Shown piece by piece: positions 34,559-42,664 of a stretch of 59,328 bases of DNA. The notes under the pieces are model-generated. The model had not been told where the DNA came from and searched no databases. It saw nothing but the letters and a program-made list of their open reading frames with translations. The stretch's first letter is position 1; each line of letters begins with the position of its first letter. The DNA is from Phyllobacterium sp. YR531. Its GTDB lineage: Bacteria > Pseudomonadota > Alphaproteobacteria > Rhizobiales > Rhizobiaceae. The position numbers and the translations under genes were made by a program. The DNA is taken from positions 1 to 59,328 of the forward strand of contig NZ_AKIZ01000008.1 of the NCBI RefSeq assembly GCF_000282595.1. Reading direction: 5' to 3'.

Positions 34559-35414
34559 CGGCGGTCTTTCCTCCCGTGACGATCGCCAGCGCGCGAGCAA
34601 AATAGGGCCGGAAACGCGCCGGGTTCTCGCTCATCGGAAAATGCCCGAGTTCGGTCATAATCTCAAGCGACGAACCGGGGATCGCCCTGTGTGTTCGTGT
34701 CGCATCCTCTGGCGTGCAGGTGAGATCGTATTCGCCGCACAGGATGTGGACCGGCGCAACCTTCGTATCGATCCTGCCGATATTGGCGACAAGGCTTTCG
34801 TCCTTCGTGTAAAAGCTCAGATCACCGCGGAACACACCCGGCCCCGACTGCATGAACATCCAGAGTGTGTTCCAGCGCTCGGCAGTCGGCGCGTGCGGGG
34901 CTATGTTGGCGGAGACCAGAGCTGCACCCATCTCGCCGCCATGCGCATCGGGCCGGTGGAACCAATCAATGTCGTACCAGGCCGGCTGGAAATCGGATGC
35001 CTCGATGGCGACAAAGCCCGAGAACCGGCCCGGATGCAGCGCCGCAATCTGCAGCGCGATGCGGCCGCCCATCGAGCAGCCGGCAAGCACCGGCTTATCA
35101 AGCTCGAGCGTGTCGGCAACTCTCAGTACTGTCTCGATATAGCAGTCGGTGGTGAGGAGATATTCCTCGGTCTCGAAGCCTTCTGGCGGCAGCGACTTGC
35201 CATGCCAAGGCATGTCGAAGGCGATGATTCGATGGTCGGACGAAAACGCGGAATCGTTGAGGATATGCCGCCATTGGCGCGTATCGGCGCCTGCCGTGTG
35301 CAGGCAGAGAACCGGCGGGCCTGCGCCGTTCTCCTCGAAATAGATGCGGTGCGGCCGACCCGCGATGTCCACGGTGAGATAGCGGCCGATAATAGGTTCG
35401 ATGACGCCGGTCAT
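34539..35414 (-). CDS. Alpha/beta hydrolase of the catechol operon (enol-lactonase-like)
   Basis: A 291-residue hydrolase. It has HTAGADTRQWRHIL as the oxyanion region, the nucleophile serine in AGCSMGGRIALQ, an acid in CGEYDLTC, and a histidine in ELGHFPMSE. Its position after muconate cycloisomerase suggests it opens the lactone to 3-oxoadipate, as PcaD does. Its lid region is unlike classical PcaD, so another lactone or ester is possible. The ATG at 35414 overlaps the stop of the preceding 130-residue gene (ATGA). Confidence 0.75.
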   Translation of the reverse strand: MTGVIEPIIGRYLTVDIAGRPHRIYFEENGAGPPVLCLHTAGADTRQWRHILNDSAFSSDHRIIAFDMPWHGKSLPPEGFETEEYLLTTDCYIETVLRVADTLELDKPVLAGCSMGGRIALQIAALHPGRFSGFVAIEASDFQPAWYDIDWFHRPDAHGGEMGAALVSANIAPHAPTAERWNTLWMFMQSGPGVFRGDLSFYTKDESLVANIGRIDTKVAPVHILCGEYDLTCTPEDATRTHRAIPGSSLEIMTELGHFPMSENPARFRPYFARALAIVTGGKTAVGTEAA

Positions 35415-35803
35415 GCTCTTTCCTCCTCGCGGGGAATAGCCAGAAGCTCCTTGAAAAAACGAAGGTTCTTGACAAGGCTCAATATGTCGCCGTCGATGCT
35501 GGCACGGCCGAGCTTGACGAGGCCGAAGAGGTCGTGGAAGCCCGGCGCCGGCTGAACCTGCCAGAACCGCTCGAGCGCGTCAGCGTCGGTGCGGATGGCG
35601 AAGCGCCAAGGTGTCTTGCGGTTGCGGCCGTGCGCGATCTTCTCGATCCGGCCGCGATGGAAGGTGAGATAATAGCAGTCATCGTCGATTTCCATCAGCA
35701 CGGTCTCGCTGAAGAGGGCGCCCATGCGCAGAAGATGTGGCCGGGCGTCGAGGCGTTCGGCGATGCGTTCAAGTGTCGGCAGAAGGGCAGGGGTGTCGCT
35801 CAT
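35411..35803 (-). CDS. Small SCP2-like protein of the catechol operon
   Basis: A 130-residue protein. The pattern LMEIDDDCYYLTFHRGRIEKIAHGRNRKTPWRFAIRTDADALERFW, then GFHDLFGLVKLGRASIDGDILSLVKNLRFFKELL, resembles the sterol-carrier-protein-2 fold. Features of that fold include the polar strand pair, the central domain glycine, and the final GDilslvkN helix. SCP2-like domains bind hydrophobic ligands. It sits between catB and the hydrolase, with a 2-base gap and a 4-base overlap, where catC (muconolactone isomerase, about 95 residues) might be expected. It does not look like CatC. Its function in this pathway is unknown. Confidence 0.6.
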   Translation of the reverse strand: MSDTPALLPTLERIAERLDARPHLLRMGALFSETVLMEIDDDCYYLTFHRGRIEKIAHGRNRKTPWRFAIRTDADALERFWQVQPAPGFHDLFGLVKLGRASIDGDILSLVKNLRFFKELLAIPREEERA

Positions 35804-35805
35804 GC

Positions 35806-36975
35806 TCAGCCCGCCCGCGTCAGGTGCTTGATACGGTCCTCATCAAGCACGAGACCGAGGCCCGGCCCCTCCGGCAGATGGATCTCAAAATCGCGATAGG
35901 TCGGGCCTTCGAGCACGAGGTCGTTGACAAGGATCTTCGGACCGAACTGCTCTGTGCCCCACTCCATCTTCGGCAGAGTCGAAAAGACGGCGAGATGCGC
36001 CGCGGCCCCGATGCCGCTTTCGAGCAGGCAGCCACCATAGAGTTCCATGCCGACGGCGCTCGCCACTCCCGCGGCGCGCTTGAGTTCCAGCAGGCCGCCG
36101 CTCTTCACCAGCTTGAGCGAAATGACGCTGCCGGCGCCAGCCTGTCCGGCACGGATGATATCGGCTGAAGTGAACACCGCCTCGTCTACCATCACTGGAA
36201 TCGAGGTGCGGGCCGCGATGCGGCCGAGTTGCTCGATCTGTGCCGCCGGCAGCGGCTGCTCGATCAGGCTGATGCCAAGTTCGTCGAAGGCAGGCAGCCA
36301 GCGCATCGCGGTCGCTTCGCTCCAGGCCTGGTTGACGTCGACGATGACCTCGACGTCAGGGCCGAGCGCGGTGCGGATGCGGGTAAGACGCTGGATATCG
36401 GTCTTCGGGTCGGCAAAACCGATCTTGACCTTGAATCGGCGGTGCTCACGCTTCTCGATCTTCTTCTTCGCTTCCTCGATTTCCTGTCCGGCATCGCCGG
36501 AGGCTAGAGCCCAGATGATCGATAGGCTGGAGCGCACCGCCCCGCCGAGCAGAGCCGGGGCTGGCAGACCAAGCGACTTGCCGACTGCATCAAAGAGAGC
36601 TGCTTCGATAGCCGCCTTAGCAGCGTTATTGCGGCTCGCAGCTTTAGAAAGACGGATGGCGTTCTGCTCGAAGCTTGCGGCATGGCAACCGGCAAGCGCC
36701 GGGGCCAGATAGCTGTCGATCACAGATTTGATCGATTCAACGCTTTCCTCTGCCCAGCGTGGCCCCCCAAGTGTGGAGGCCTCGCCATAACCCTCGACAC
36801 CGTTTTCCAACATCACCCGAACCAGCACATAGTTCTGGTGCGAAATTTCAGTGTTGGACAGTTTGTGCCGACGCACTGTGGGTGCATCTATGATCGACGA
36901 AGCGAAGCTGCGGACTGCAAGATCACGCCATGAGGCGCTCTCGTCGAGCACTGCCATCGGTTCTACAAGAGCCAT
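35806..36975 (-). CDS. catB: Muconate cycloisomerase (enolase superfamily)
   Basis: A 389-residue enolase-superfamily enzyme of the muconate lactonizing subgroup. Catalytic residues are K182 and K184 (FKVKIG), metal ligands D213 (VDVNQAW), E239 (IEQPLP) and D264 (VDEAV), and the second lysine K288 (SLKLVKSGG). It closes cis,cis-muconate to muconolactone. The adjacent ring-cleavage dioxygenase 65 bases upstream supports this, although the subgroup also includes dipeptide epimerases and succinylbenzoate synthases. The hydrolase/cycloisomerase part of the operon looks richer in G+C than the iac genes. Confidence 0.8.
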   Translation of the reverse strand: MALVEPMAVLDESASWRDLAVRSFASSIIDAPTVRRHKLSNTEISHQNYVLVRVMLENGVEGYGEASTLGGPRWAEESVESIKSVIDSYLAPALAGCHAASFEQNAIRLSKAASRNNAAKAAIEAALFDAVGKSLGLPAPALLGGAVRSSLSIIWALASGDAGQEIEEAKKKIEKREHRRFKVKIGFADPKTDIQRLTRIRTALGPDVEVIVDVNQAWSEATAMRWLPAFDELGISLIEQPLPAAQIEQLGRIAARTSIPVMVDEAVFTSADIIRAGQAGAGSVISLKLVKSGGLLELKRAAGVASAVGMELYGGCLLESGIGAAAHLAVFSTLPKMEWGTEQFGPKILVNDLVLEGPTYRDFEIHLPEGPGLGLVLDEDRIKHLTRAG

Positions 36976-37040
36976 GCTCGTATTACTCCAGGTGTCGGTA
37001 AAAGGGAGGCATGCCTCCTCTAAGAGGCGTGGCGGAGAAG

Positions 37041-37904
37041 CTATTCGGCGGCTATAGCCACTGCTTCACGCTTGAGCACGAAATCGAAATCCATGACGTA
37101 GTCGGTCTTTGACCCGGAAGACGTCTTCTTCAGTTTCCCGATAAGATCTTCCTTGACGGCAAAGACAGAGTCATTGTCCAGAAACTTCGTCTCGGAATCG
37201 AATATCTGCGAGATCAGTGGCCGGTAACCATCCTTGGTGATCATGAAGTGAATATGGCCCGGTCGCCAGGGATGGTGCCCCATATAGTTGAGCAGTTCAC
37301 CTGCTGCCCCGTCATAAGGGATTGGATAGGGCACTGGCCGGATACCGATAAAGGCATAATGCCCGTTTTCATCGGTTTGGAAGCGGCCACGCAGATTGTA
37401 ATCCGGCTGATCCGGATCCTGCTGCTCGTACAGCCCGTTCGGCGCATCTTCCCACACGTCGATCGTGACGCCCGCGAGCGGTTGGCCGTCGGTGCCGAGG
37501 ATGCGCCCCTGCACCAACACCGTCTCCTGGTCAGGGAAATCCTTCTGGATGATCGAAGCGCCGTTCGGCAGCACCGGCGGATTCTCGCGGTAGAAGGGGC
37601 CGAGCACGGTCGAACAGCTTTCACCTTCGGTCACCGGATGGTCGATCATGTCGACCAGAACTTCAATACCAAGAATATCGCTGATCAGGATGAACTCGTT
37701 CCGGTTCTCGTCGGATATGTCGCCGGCGCGGCGCAGGAATTCGCAAGCTTGCAGCCATTCGCTGTGGGTCACCTTCGTTTCCTTGCAGAAATCGTGTGCG
37801 TGCCCGATGAGGCCGGTTAGAATTTCGCGGTGGCGTGGCGTGATATCGTTGCCCAGTGCGGCAATGACAACATCTGAAATATTGTCGATGGTAACGTTTC
37901 GCAT
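37041..37904 (-). CDS. catA: Intradiol catechol/hydroxyquinol 1,2-dioxygenase
   Basis: A 287-residue non-haem Fe(III) dioxygenase that splits the aromatic ring between two hydroxyls. An N-terminal helical linker domain (1-100) precedes VLGPFYRENPP (a tyrosine ligand), PNGLYEQQDPDQ, NLRGRFQTDENGHYAFIGIRPVPYPIP, and HPWRPGHIHF (two histidine ligands). The PVPYPIPYDG block is shared by catechol and hydroxyquinol enzymes. Cycloisomerase and hydrolase genes downstream, and no maleylacetate reductase, favour catechol. GGGAGGAA precedes the ATG at 37904; the frame to 37991 lacks a site. It is first in the operon. Confidence 0.85.
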   Translation of the reverse strand: MRNVTIDNISDVVIAALGNDITPRHREILTGLIGHAHDFCKETKVTHSEWLQACEFLRRAGDISDENRNEFILISDILGIEVLVDMIDHPVTEGESCSTVLGPFYRENPPVLPNGASIIQKDFPDQETVLVQGRILGTDGQPLAGVTIDVWEDAPNGLYEQQDPDQPDYNLRGRFQTDENGHYAFIGIRPVPYPIPYDGAAGELLNYMGHHPWRPGHIHFMITKDGYRPLISQIFDSETKFLDNDSVFAVKEDLIGKLKKTSSGSKTDYVMDFDFVLKREAVAIAAE

Positions 37905-38332
37905 TTCATTCCTCCCTAGAGAGCGGTCCGTCGTCAGCAATGTTGATCGTCGTCTGCCCAAATCACAATGCCCGCAAAGATATGAGATCATACCTCAGCG
38001 CTACTCGGTCACGGCAGAAATGAGTTCTTCATTGCAAACTCATCGATAGAGGATGACGGCCGAATATCAGCCTACAGCGGTGATCCGTGCTGAGCTTACA
38101 AAGGGGCTGTTTTTGCTTTGCCGGGCAGGCGTTTGTCCACAGGATGGAGGCATTTAGAAGCGAGCAACTGTCTTTATCGATAAAAATCCAGATCGATCCG
38201 CACGATCGTTTGAGAAACTGCCTTTGCTCCACGTTGCGGCAAATTGATGTGACATGCAACAGGATAGCCTAAACGCTCCTGGTCTTCCAATTCCGGCGCT
38301 GCCGACTGTGCTTATTCCCTTACCAAATCGCT
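37905..38332. other. Gene-free stretch between catA and the GntR gene
   Basis: It holds the promoter region of the catechol operon (minus strand), but I see no clear boxes. Open frames of about 60-76 codons have no recognisable motif. The GntR-type 20-bp operator is absent here, so this operon seems outside that regulon. Confidence 0.4.
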
Positions 38333-39028
38333 TCAGTCCGAAGCTTGCGATTCAACTCGATCAGGTGACCAATTGATAATCGCGGCAATCAATGTCTTTT
38401 CGGTCAGATCGAGATAATGCATCCAGAGGCTTTCTGCTTTATCTGCATCATGTGATTTTATCGCATCGCGAATCTGTTCCTGCCGATTGACGATTTCCTT
38501 CCGAAGCTCGAGATCGGAAAGTGTGGAAGAACGAATGAGGCCCAGGTGGTTATTAAACTGCGCAATCGCATTGCTCAGAATCTTATTTGAAATGCGCTGG
38601 AAAATCGCGTCCCGGAACTCTTCGTTGGCTTTGGCAAAGTCTGCCGCACTTCGTGTGCCTATATGCGCGACCTCGCCGGCGATCGCACCAGACATACGTT
38701 CGATCTCGCCTCTCCCGAATTCATCAGCAGCAAGACGGATCGCAGCCGGTTCAAGTAATTTGCGAACGAAGATGATTTTGCGAATTTCGTCCGGGGTCGG
38801 AAACGGAACGATATAGCCACCGCCGGTCCGTGCCTCGAGCAATCCTTGATGGGTGAGTTGGTTTAGGGCCTCGCGGACCGGCGTGCGAGAAACGTTAAAA
38901 CGTTTTGCCAACCCCTCTTCCGTCAAGCGTTCACCAGGCGAAATACTGCCCATGCGCAGGTCATGGAGTATTGCCTCGACCATCTGTTCGCGCAAACTCT
39001 CAGTCCTCTTGACGACATAGCCGGACAT
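38333..39028 (-). CDS. GntR family regulator, FCD-type, candidate master of the 20-bp operator regulon
   Basis: A 231-residue repressor-type protein with an N-terminal winged helix (GERLTEEGLAKRFNVSRTPVREALNQLTHQGLLEARTGGGYIVPFP) and a helical FCD effector domain starting at DEIRKIIFVRKLLEPAAIRLA. AAGGAG precedes the ATG at 39028. The GTG at 39046 overlaps that site and is rejected. An operator-like sequence (39206-39225) lies in its own upstream region, and another covers the divergent Rieske promoter. This makes it the best candidate to bind all six sites. FCD proteins usually bind TNGTnnnACNA-like palindromes, which fits a GTATAC-nnn-GTA core. Confidence 0.87.
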   Translation of the reverse strand: MSGYVVKRTESLREQMVEAILHDLRMGSISPGERLTEEGLAKRFNVSRTPVREALNQLTHQGLLEARTGGGYIVPFPTPDEIRKIIFVRKLLEPAAIRLAADEFGRGEIERMSGAIAGEVAHIGTRSAADFAKANEEFRDAIFQRISNKILSNAIAQFNNHLGLIRSSTLSDLELRKEIVNRQEQIRDAIKSHDADKAESLWMHYLDLTEKTLIAAIINWSPDRVESQASD

Positions 39029-39205
39029 TCTTTTCTCCTTTTTCACGTTTTACTCTACTCAATCACAAGCACCACATTTCTGGCTGAAACCGCCATCGTG
39101 CAATCAGCGTTTGAATTCCGGGCGTATGTCGAACATGGAATATAACGAAATCCCTGGGTGATATCCCATGCGAGAATTAATCAACAAAACCGCAGTTAAA
39201 AAGCC

Positions 39206-39225
39206 CTATATACAGAATACAGTGC
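39206..39225. promoter_or_regulatory. GntR-type operator, site 6 (upstream of the GntR gene)
   Basis: CTATATACAGAATACAGTGC differs from site 1 at one position. It lies 178 bases upstream of the GntR start and 336 bases upstream of the Rieske gene, so it probably serves autoregulation. Confidence 0.5.
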
Positions 39226-39479
39226 GTGTGAAAGGTAGGCCCGGATAAATAAAGCGAATTTCAAGCTTCATTCTTGTTCTCACAACGCAGCTAGGGCGGC
39301 GGTTGATAACGCGCGCCCCTGATTTCCGGGCGTTTCTGACGCAAAACCAGTCAGGACGAAAGCTTTCAGGGGCGATTTTTGATATCCGGCCATATAGTCA
39401 TCCAAGTCCTTGGCTGCGCCAAGTAGACCGCCGTTATCCGGTGATAGCACGTGCGTCCAAAAAGCACCGCCTTTGGAAC

Positions 39480-39509
39480 TTGACATGAATTGTATACGGA
39501 GTACTGTAT
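39480..39509 (+). promoter_or_regulatory. Promoter with overlapping GntR-type operator, site 4 (Rieske operon)
   Basis: A TTGACA box (39480-39485) and TACTGT (39502-39507), 16 bases apart, form a likely promoter. The operator TTGTATACGGAGTACTGTAT (39490-39509) fills the spacer and the -10 box. The coding start follows 32 bases later. The same layout recurs at 43870-43899. Confidence 0.6.
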
Positions 39510-39541
39510 TCGAATAACGCTAGAAAAATGGGATTTAGAAA

Positions 39542-40738
39542 ATGGGGAATACAAAACTCAGTATGATACAGTCGGAACCCGTGCAGGCAAAAACAGACGT
39601 TCGAACCAACGGGTCCCCTTACTTTAGCGAACAGGAGATCAAAGAAGTCCGTGATGGAGTGGACGGTCTCAAAAGCATGCTGCCCGCGCGGTGTTATTAT
39701 GACAATGACATCTACAATTATGAAGTCGAGAACATCCTCAAGAAGAATTGGCTTTGTGTGGGTCGTTGGGACTGGGCAGAGAACCCGGGTGATTATTTTA
39801 CAACCCGCATGTTCGGTGAACCTATCGTTATCGTTCGCGGCCAGGACAGTGAGCTTCGTGCACTGATTAACGTGTGCCAGCACAGATGGGCTCAGGTCGT
39901 GCCCGATGGTTCCGGAAACACGAAATTATTTGTTTGTCCATTCCATAGCTGGACCTACGGCCTCGATGGTCAGCTACGCGGTATCGCTGCGCGGAGCCTG
40001 CCTGGATTCGACAAGAAAAACTGCAGCATGCCCTCGCTACGTCTGGAAGTCTGGGAAGGTTTCATCTTCATTAATTTTGATCAGGAAGCAAAGCCACTCG
40101 CGCCACAACTTGAGGGCCTGAAGGACGTCATCGGTAGGCATGGTTTGAGTGAGTACCGCTCTGGTGGGCGTGTCGAGTATGAAACGCAATGGAACTACAA
40201 GCTATCCTTTGAAACCGGTTACGAAGCGTACCATCACGAGGGTTGCCACAAATCGATTCTAGGAGGAACGGCGCACCAGTACGGACCGATTGCCTTTGGT
40301 GACATTTGGGGCGTGTATGCCGGAGAGCCTGAAGATGGACGCCACGCTTACCCATTCGGAAAGCCATCTTGGTTTACACCGGACGATGAAGAGAATTTTG
40401 ACGAGAAGTCGATTTTTATAGGGATTTACCCGAGCCTTATTACCTATCTCAACACGCATCAGGTAACGTTCATTGTTACTGAATATGACGAAGTAAGCCG
40501 CAATCGGGCGATTACGGCCAACGCGTTTGCGCCGTGGGCTTTCGGGCGGCCAGGCGCTGATGATCTGATGAAAGAGCAAAATGGGCGTATGGCATTTGTC
40601 CAGGATCAGGACACTTCATGCTGTCAAAATCTGCAGAAAGGTCTTCGCTCCAGCTACAATACAAAAAGCGTTGTTCATCCGCTCGAATCTCAACTTTCCC
40701 ATTATTACAACTGGGTAATGGGCCATTATTTGAAATAA
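39542..40738 (+). CDS. Rieske non-haem iron oxygenase, alpha subunit
   Basis: A 398-residue oxygenase alpha subunit. Rieske ligands are C112, H114, C132 and H135 (NVCQHRWAQ and CPFHSW). The mononuclear iron site lies in GYEAYHHEGCHKS, with an E-x2-H-x4-H arrangement like that of single-component carnitine/choline-type and related oxygenases. No beta subunit, ferredoxin or reductase gene follows, so electrons must come from elsewhere, perhaps the iacF reductase. It is followed by a cupin-like and an NTF2-like gene. Its base composition is lower in G+C than the iac and cat genes. Its substrate is unknown. A decayed copy of its 5' part lies at 43928. Confidence 0.88.
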   Translation: MGNTKLSMIQSEPVQAKTDVRTNGSPYFSEQEIKEVRDGVDGLKSMLPARCYYDNDIYNYEVENILKKNWLCVGRWDWAENPGDYFTTRMFGEPIVIVRGQDSELRALINVCQHRWAQVVPDGSGNTKLFVCPFHSWTYGLDGQLRGIAARSLPGFDKKNCSMPSLRLEVWEGFIFINFDQEAKPLAPQLEGLKDVIGRHGLSEYRSGGRVEYETQWNYKLSFETGYEAYHHEGCHKSILGGTAHQYGPIAFGDIWGVYAGEPEDGRHAYPFGKPSWFTPDDEENFDEKSIFIGIYPSLITYLNTHQVTFIVTEYDEVSRNRAITANAFAPWAFGRPGADDLMKEQNGRMAFVQDQDTSCCQNLQKGLRSSYNTKSVVHPLESQLSHYYNWVMGHYLK

Positions 40739-40825
40739 GGCGACACGTTAGCGGTGCTTCTTGGGCAGTTCCGCGGAAGTCACGTTCGTTTTATGCCCAA
40801 ACTGCTTAAGAAACAAAAAGAGTAA

Positions 40826-40849
40826 CTGCCGTTATTTCTAAAACGGCAG
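40826..40849 (+). other. Intercistronic stem-loop
   Basis: CTGCCGTT (40826-40833) and AACGGCAG (40842-40849) are a perfect 8-bp stem with loop ATTTCTAA, between the Rieske gene and the cupin-like gene. No T-run follows, so it is more likely an RNA-stability or processing element than a terminator. Confidence 0.45.
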
Positions 40850-40879
40850 CTCTGAATATACATTCACAAGGAGAGTACT

Positions 40880-41491
40880 ATGGCATTATTGCGCGTTTCC
40901 GATGGTCGCGTGTTTACCGCAATTGAAGATATCAATGCAATTGTCAAACCCATGGAAATCGGCCGTTTTCCGTTTGACGATGCGCTGCGCGCGCGCGTTG
41001 ACGCACTGCCGCAGCCGCTTTCGCCAGAGAATGCCAAATTGATAGTTGGCTCGCTCGATTCTTCTGTGCGTGAACGGTTGGATTCGGAAGGTTATGTTTC
41101 CTGGAGGGTGGGCAATGTCCTGTCCAAAGGAGAAGAGGGCTTTGCTTTTCACCAACATTTCGAAGGCGGCGAAACCGGCGGTGGCCAAAAATCACCCGAG
41201 CAAATAAAGGATTACCTGACGCCGCATCATGTGCTGGTAAACGATATTCACTTTGTCTTCACCGGTGCGATCATCAAGGGCGTTCAACTCGAAAACGGCT
41301 TGCAAGCTGTTTGCTATGTCGAAGCCGGCGAATGGATCCGTCTTGGACCAACAATCCTGAATTGGCCGATCTTCCCCTCCGGCAAGGCGATCACGGGCCT
41401 AAGCTTCTTCGATCAAAAGGCGGGTCCGGACCAGACATGGAAGATGGATCTCCATCCAGAGGTAAAGGTCGATCCGACCATGCTGTTTTGA
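40880..41491 (+). CDS. Unrecognised protein, possibly cupin-fold
   Basis: A 203-residue soluble protein with a strong ribosome site (AAGGAGAG). I do not recognise a family with confidence. FHQHFEGGETGGG has the H-x-H-x4-E spacing of cupin motif 1. The later stretch NGLQAVCYVEAGEWIRLGPTILNWPIFPSGKAITGLSFF resembles the second strand set of acireductone-dioxygenase-like cupins, but the usual second histidine is not obvious. It lies in an operon between a Rieske oxygenase and an NTF2-like protein, so a role on a ring-cleavage or oxygenated intermediate is plausible. This is inference. Confidence 0.7.
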   Translation: MALLRVSDGRVFTAIEDINAIVKPMEIGRFPFDDALRARVDALPQPLSPENAKLIVGSLDSSVRERLDSEGYVSWRVGNVLSKGEEGFAFHQHFEGGETGGGQKSPEQIKDYLTPHHVLVNDIHFVFTGAIIKGVQLENGLQAVCYVEAGEWIRLGPTILNWPIFPSGKAITGLSFFDQKAGPDQTWKMDLHPEVKVDPTMLF

Positions 41492-41522
41492 GGCTGTCGC
41501 TGGCATATAAGAGGAAGACAAA

Positions 41523-41906
41523 GTGTCCAATAACGATGAAAAAGCCGCTATTGCGGCGACAATCCAAACCTATATCGATGCAATAAAGCATTCTCAGCCC
41601 GATCGCATGATCGAGGTATTTCATCCTCACGCGACCATCAGCCGGGAACGTCCGGATGGCTTTGCGATTTCAAGCAATCCGGGCGAAACGATCGCCGCCT
41701 ATATGCGCTCAGCGCGTCCGACATCCGAAACCAGTCCCAATTTCAGCGGCGAGGTCATTTCCATTGATCAGACGCACGATATTGCTTCAGCCTGGATTAT
41801 TGAGCGCCAGCTTGAGGGGAAAAACTTCGATACGTTTTTCCTTTTGCACAAGATCGACGGTCGCTGGGTCATAACATCAAAAGCGACTCAGGGCGTGGCT
41901 GCGTAA
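41523..41906 (+). CDS. NTF2-like/SnoaL-like small protein
   Basis: A 127-residue alpha+beta barrel protein beginning at GTG 41523, with GAGGAAG upstream. The helix AAIAATIQTYIDAIKHSQPDRMIEVFHPHATIS, then GEVISIDQTHDIASAWIIERQLEGKNFDTFFLLHKIDGRWVITSKATQGVAA, matches the NTF2 superfamily (putative lumazine-binding subgroup). It is the third gene of the Rieske operon, 31 bases after the cupin-like gene. The last 24 codons have a near copy at the end of the pseudogene at 44280-44355. Confidence 0.8.
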   Translation: MSNNDEKAAIAATIQTYIDAIKHSQPDRMIEVFHPHATISRERPDGFAISSNPGETIAAYMRSARPTSETSPNFSGEVISIDQTHDIASAWIIERQLEGKNFDTFFLLHKIDGRWVITSKATQGVAA

Positions 41907-42664
41907 AACATAGCGAAAGAAAGCGGCAGAACAGCGTCTTCACTAAAACCGGAAAGCCCACGGGATTTGCCTGCCGAACAACGGACGAACCACAAAACCT
42001 GACCCTTACGCATCTGATGCGTGAGGGCCACCCTTTGTCCCACAGTTGTCGTGGAACTGACTGCAGGGGATCATAGAGGAGATTTCAGCGCTGACGTTGA
42101 ATTTGAAAGTGAAGCAGTCGATCAGGTCGGTTTTGCTCTAGCGAGGGGTCTGAAAAATATCAAAAACAGTCTTGGCGGCGAGAGAGCCCGATCGAATGGG
42201 GAAATAGCGGAGGTGGTCCGAACCTGTCCTAAGGGGTAGCCTTTGTGATGACAGGCCTAGGAATAGAGCTCCCGAATTTTACAATGATAACACGCTCTTC
42301 GAGGCCGCGTGGTTAACCTGTTTTGGACTGGCAGAGTGCGGCCACCTCGGGTTGAGCGGGGCGCTAACAAGATCCACAGTTCTTTGAAGCTGACTGGGTC
42401 CACTGCGAAACCACGACGATCGCTTGGGTGAAAAGGCCCTCCATCGAGACCTGCTCAGCGCTTAGCGAATTGGACAACATTGACATAGAATTGAACAGCG
42501 GGCTGAGGGTCCCGGAGATTGAAATAATGTAGCAGCGCACGTTTCGTCATGCCTTTCTGGGTCGCTGGCGACATTCCACGCATCTCAATGCAGTCAAGCG
42601 TTAGCGTCTTTTGCAGGCGCTGCGTGGGGATTTTTTTGATTAAAAACGTGTTTGGGAGGACACA
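41907..42664. other. Gene-poor stretch with a vestige of the molybdoenzyme start
   Basis: Bases 41972-42022 (TGCCGAACAACGGACGAACC and following) align with the start of the intact molybdoenzyme gene at 44415 (ATGCCGAACAACAGAACGAG and following), but the frame is broken. A near-perfect hairpin follows at 42003-42027. After it I recognise nothing. Open frames at 42021-42239 (plus) and 42455-42802 (minus) have no known motif, and the second overlaps the next gene. It looks like a decay zone after a deletion. Confidence 0.5.
42003..42027. repeat. Hairpin at the decay junction
   Basis: CCCTTACGCATC (42003-42014) pairs with GATGCGTGAGGG (42016-42027) over 12 positions, with one T-G wobble, around a single base. 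No T-run follows. The matching spot in the intact copy (about 44453) is not palindromic, so the repeat marks the point where this copy diverges. Confidence 0.45.

Noticed and set aside
34227-35555. Open frame of 442 codons on plus
   Set aside because: It is a long shadow in a GC-rich region, antisense to the hydrolase and LysR genes that have clear motifs.
35411-35803. Muconolactone isomerase (catC)
   Set aside because: The position fits, but length and sequence pattern match an SCP2-like domain better.
37041-37904. Hydroxyquinol 1,2-dioxygenase as the sole identity
   Set aside because: The sequence allows it, but a cycloisomerase and hydrolase follow and no maleylacetate reductase is present, so catechol is more likely.
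42021-42239. Open frame of 72 codons on plus
   Set aside because: It begins inside the decay-zone hairpin and has no recognisable family.
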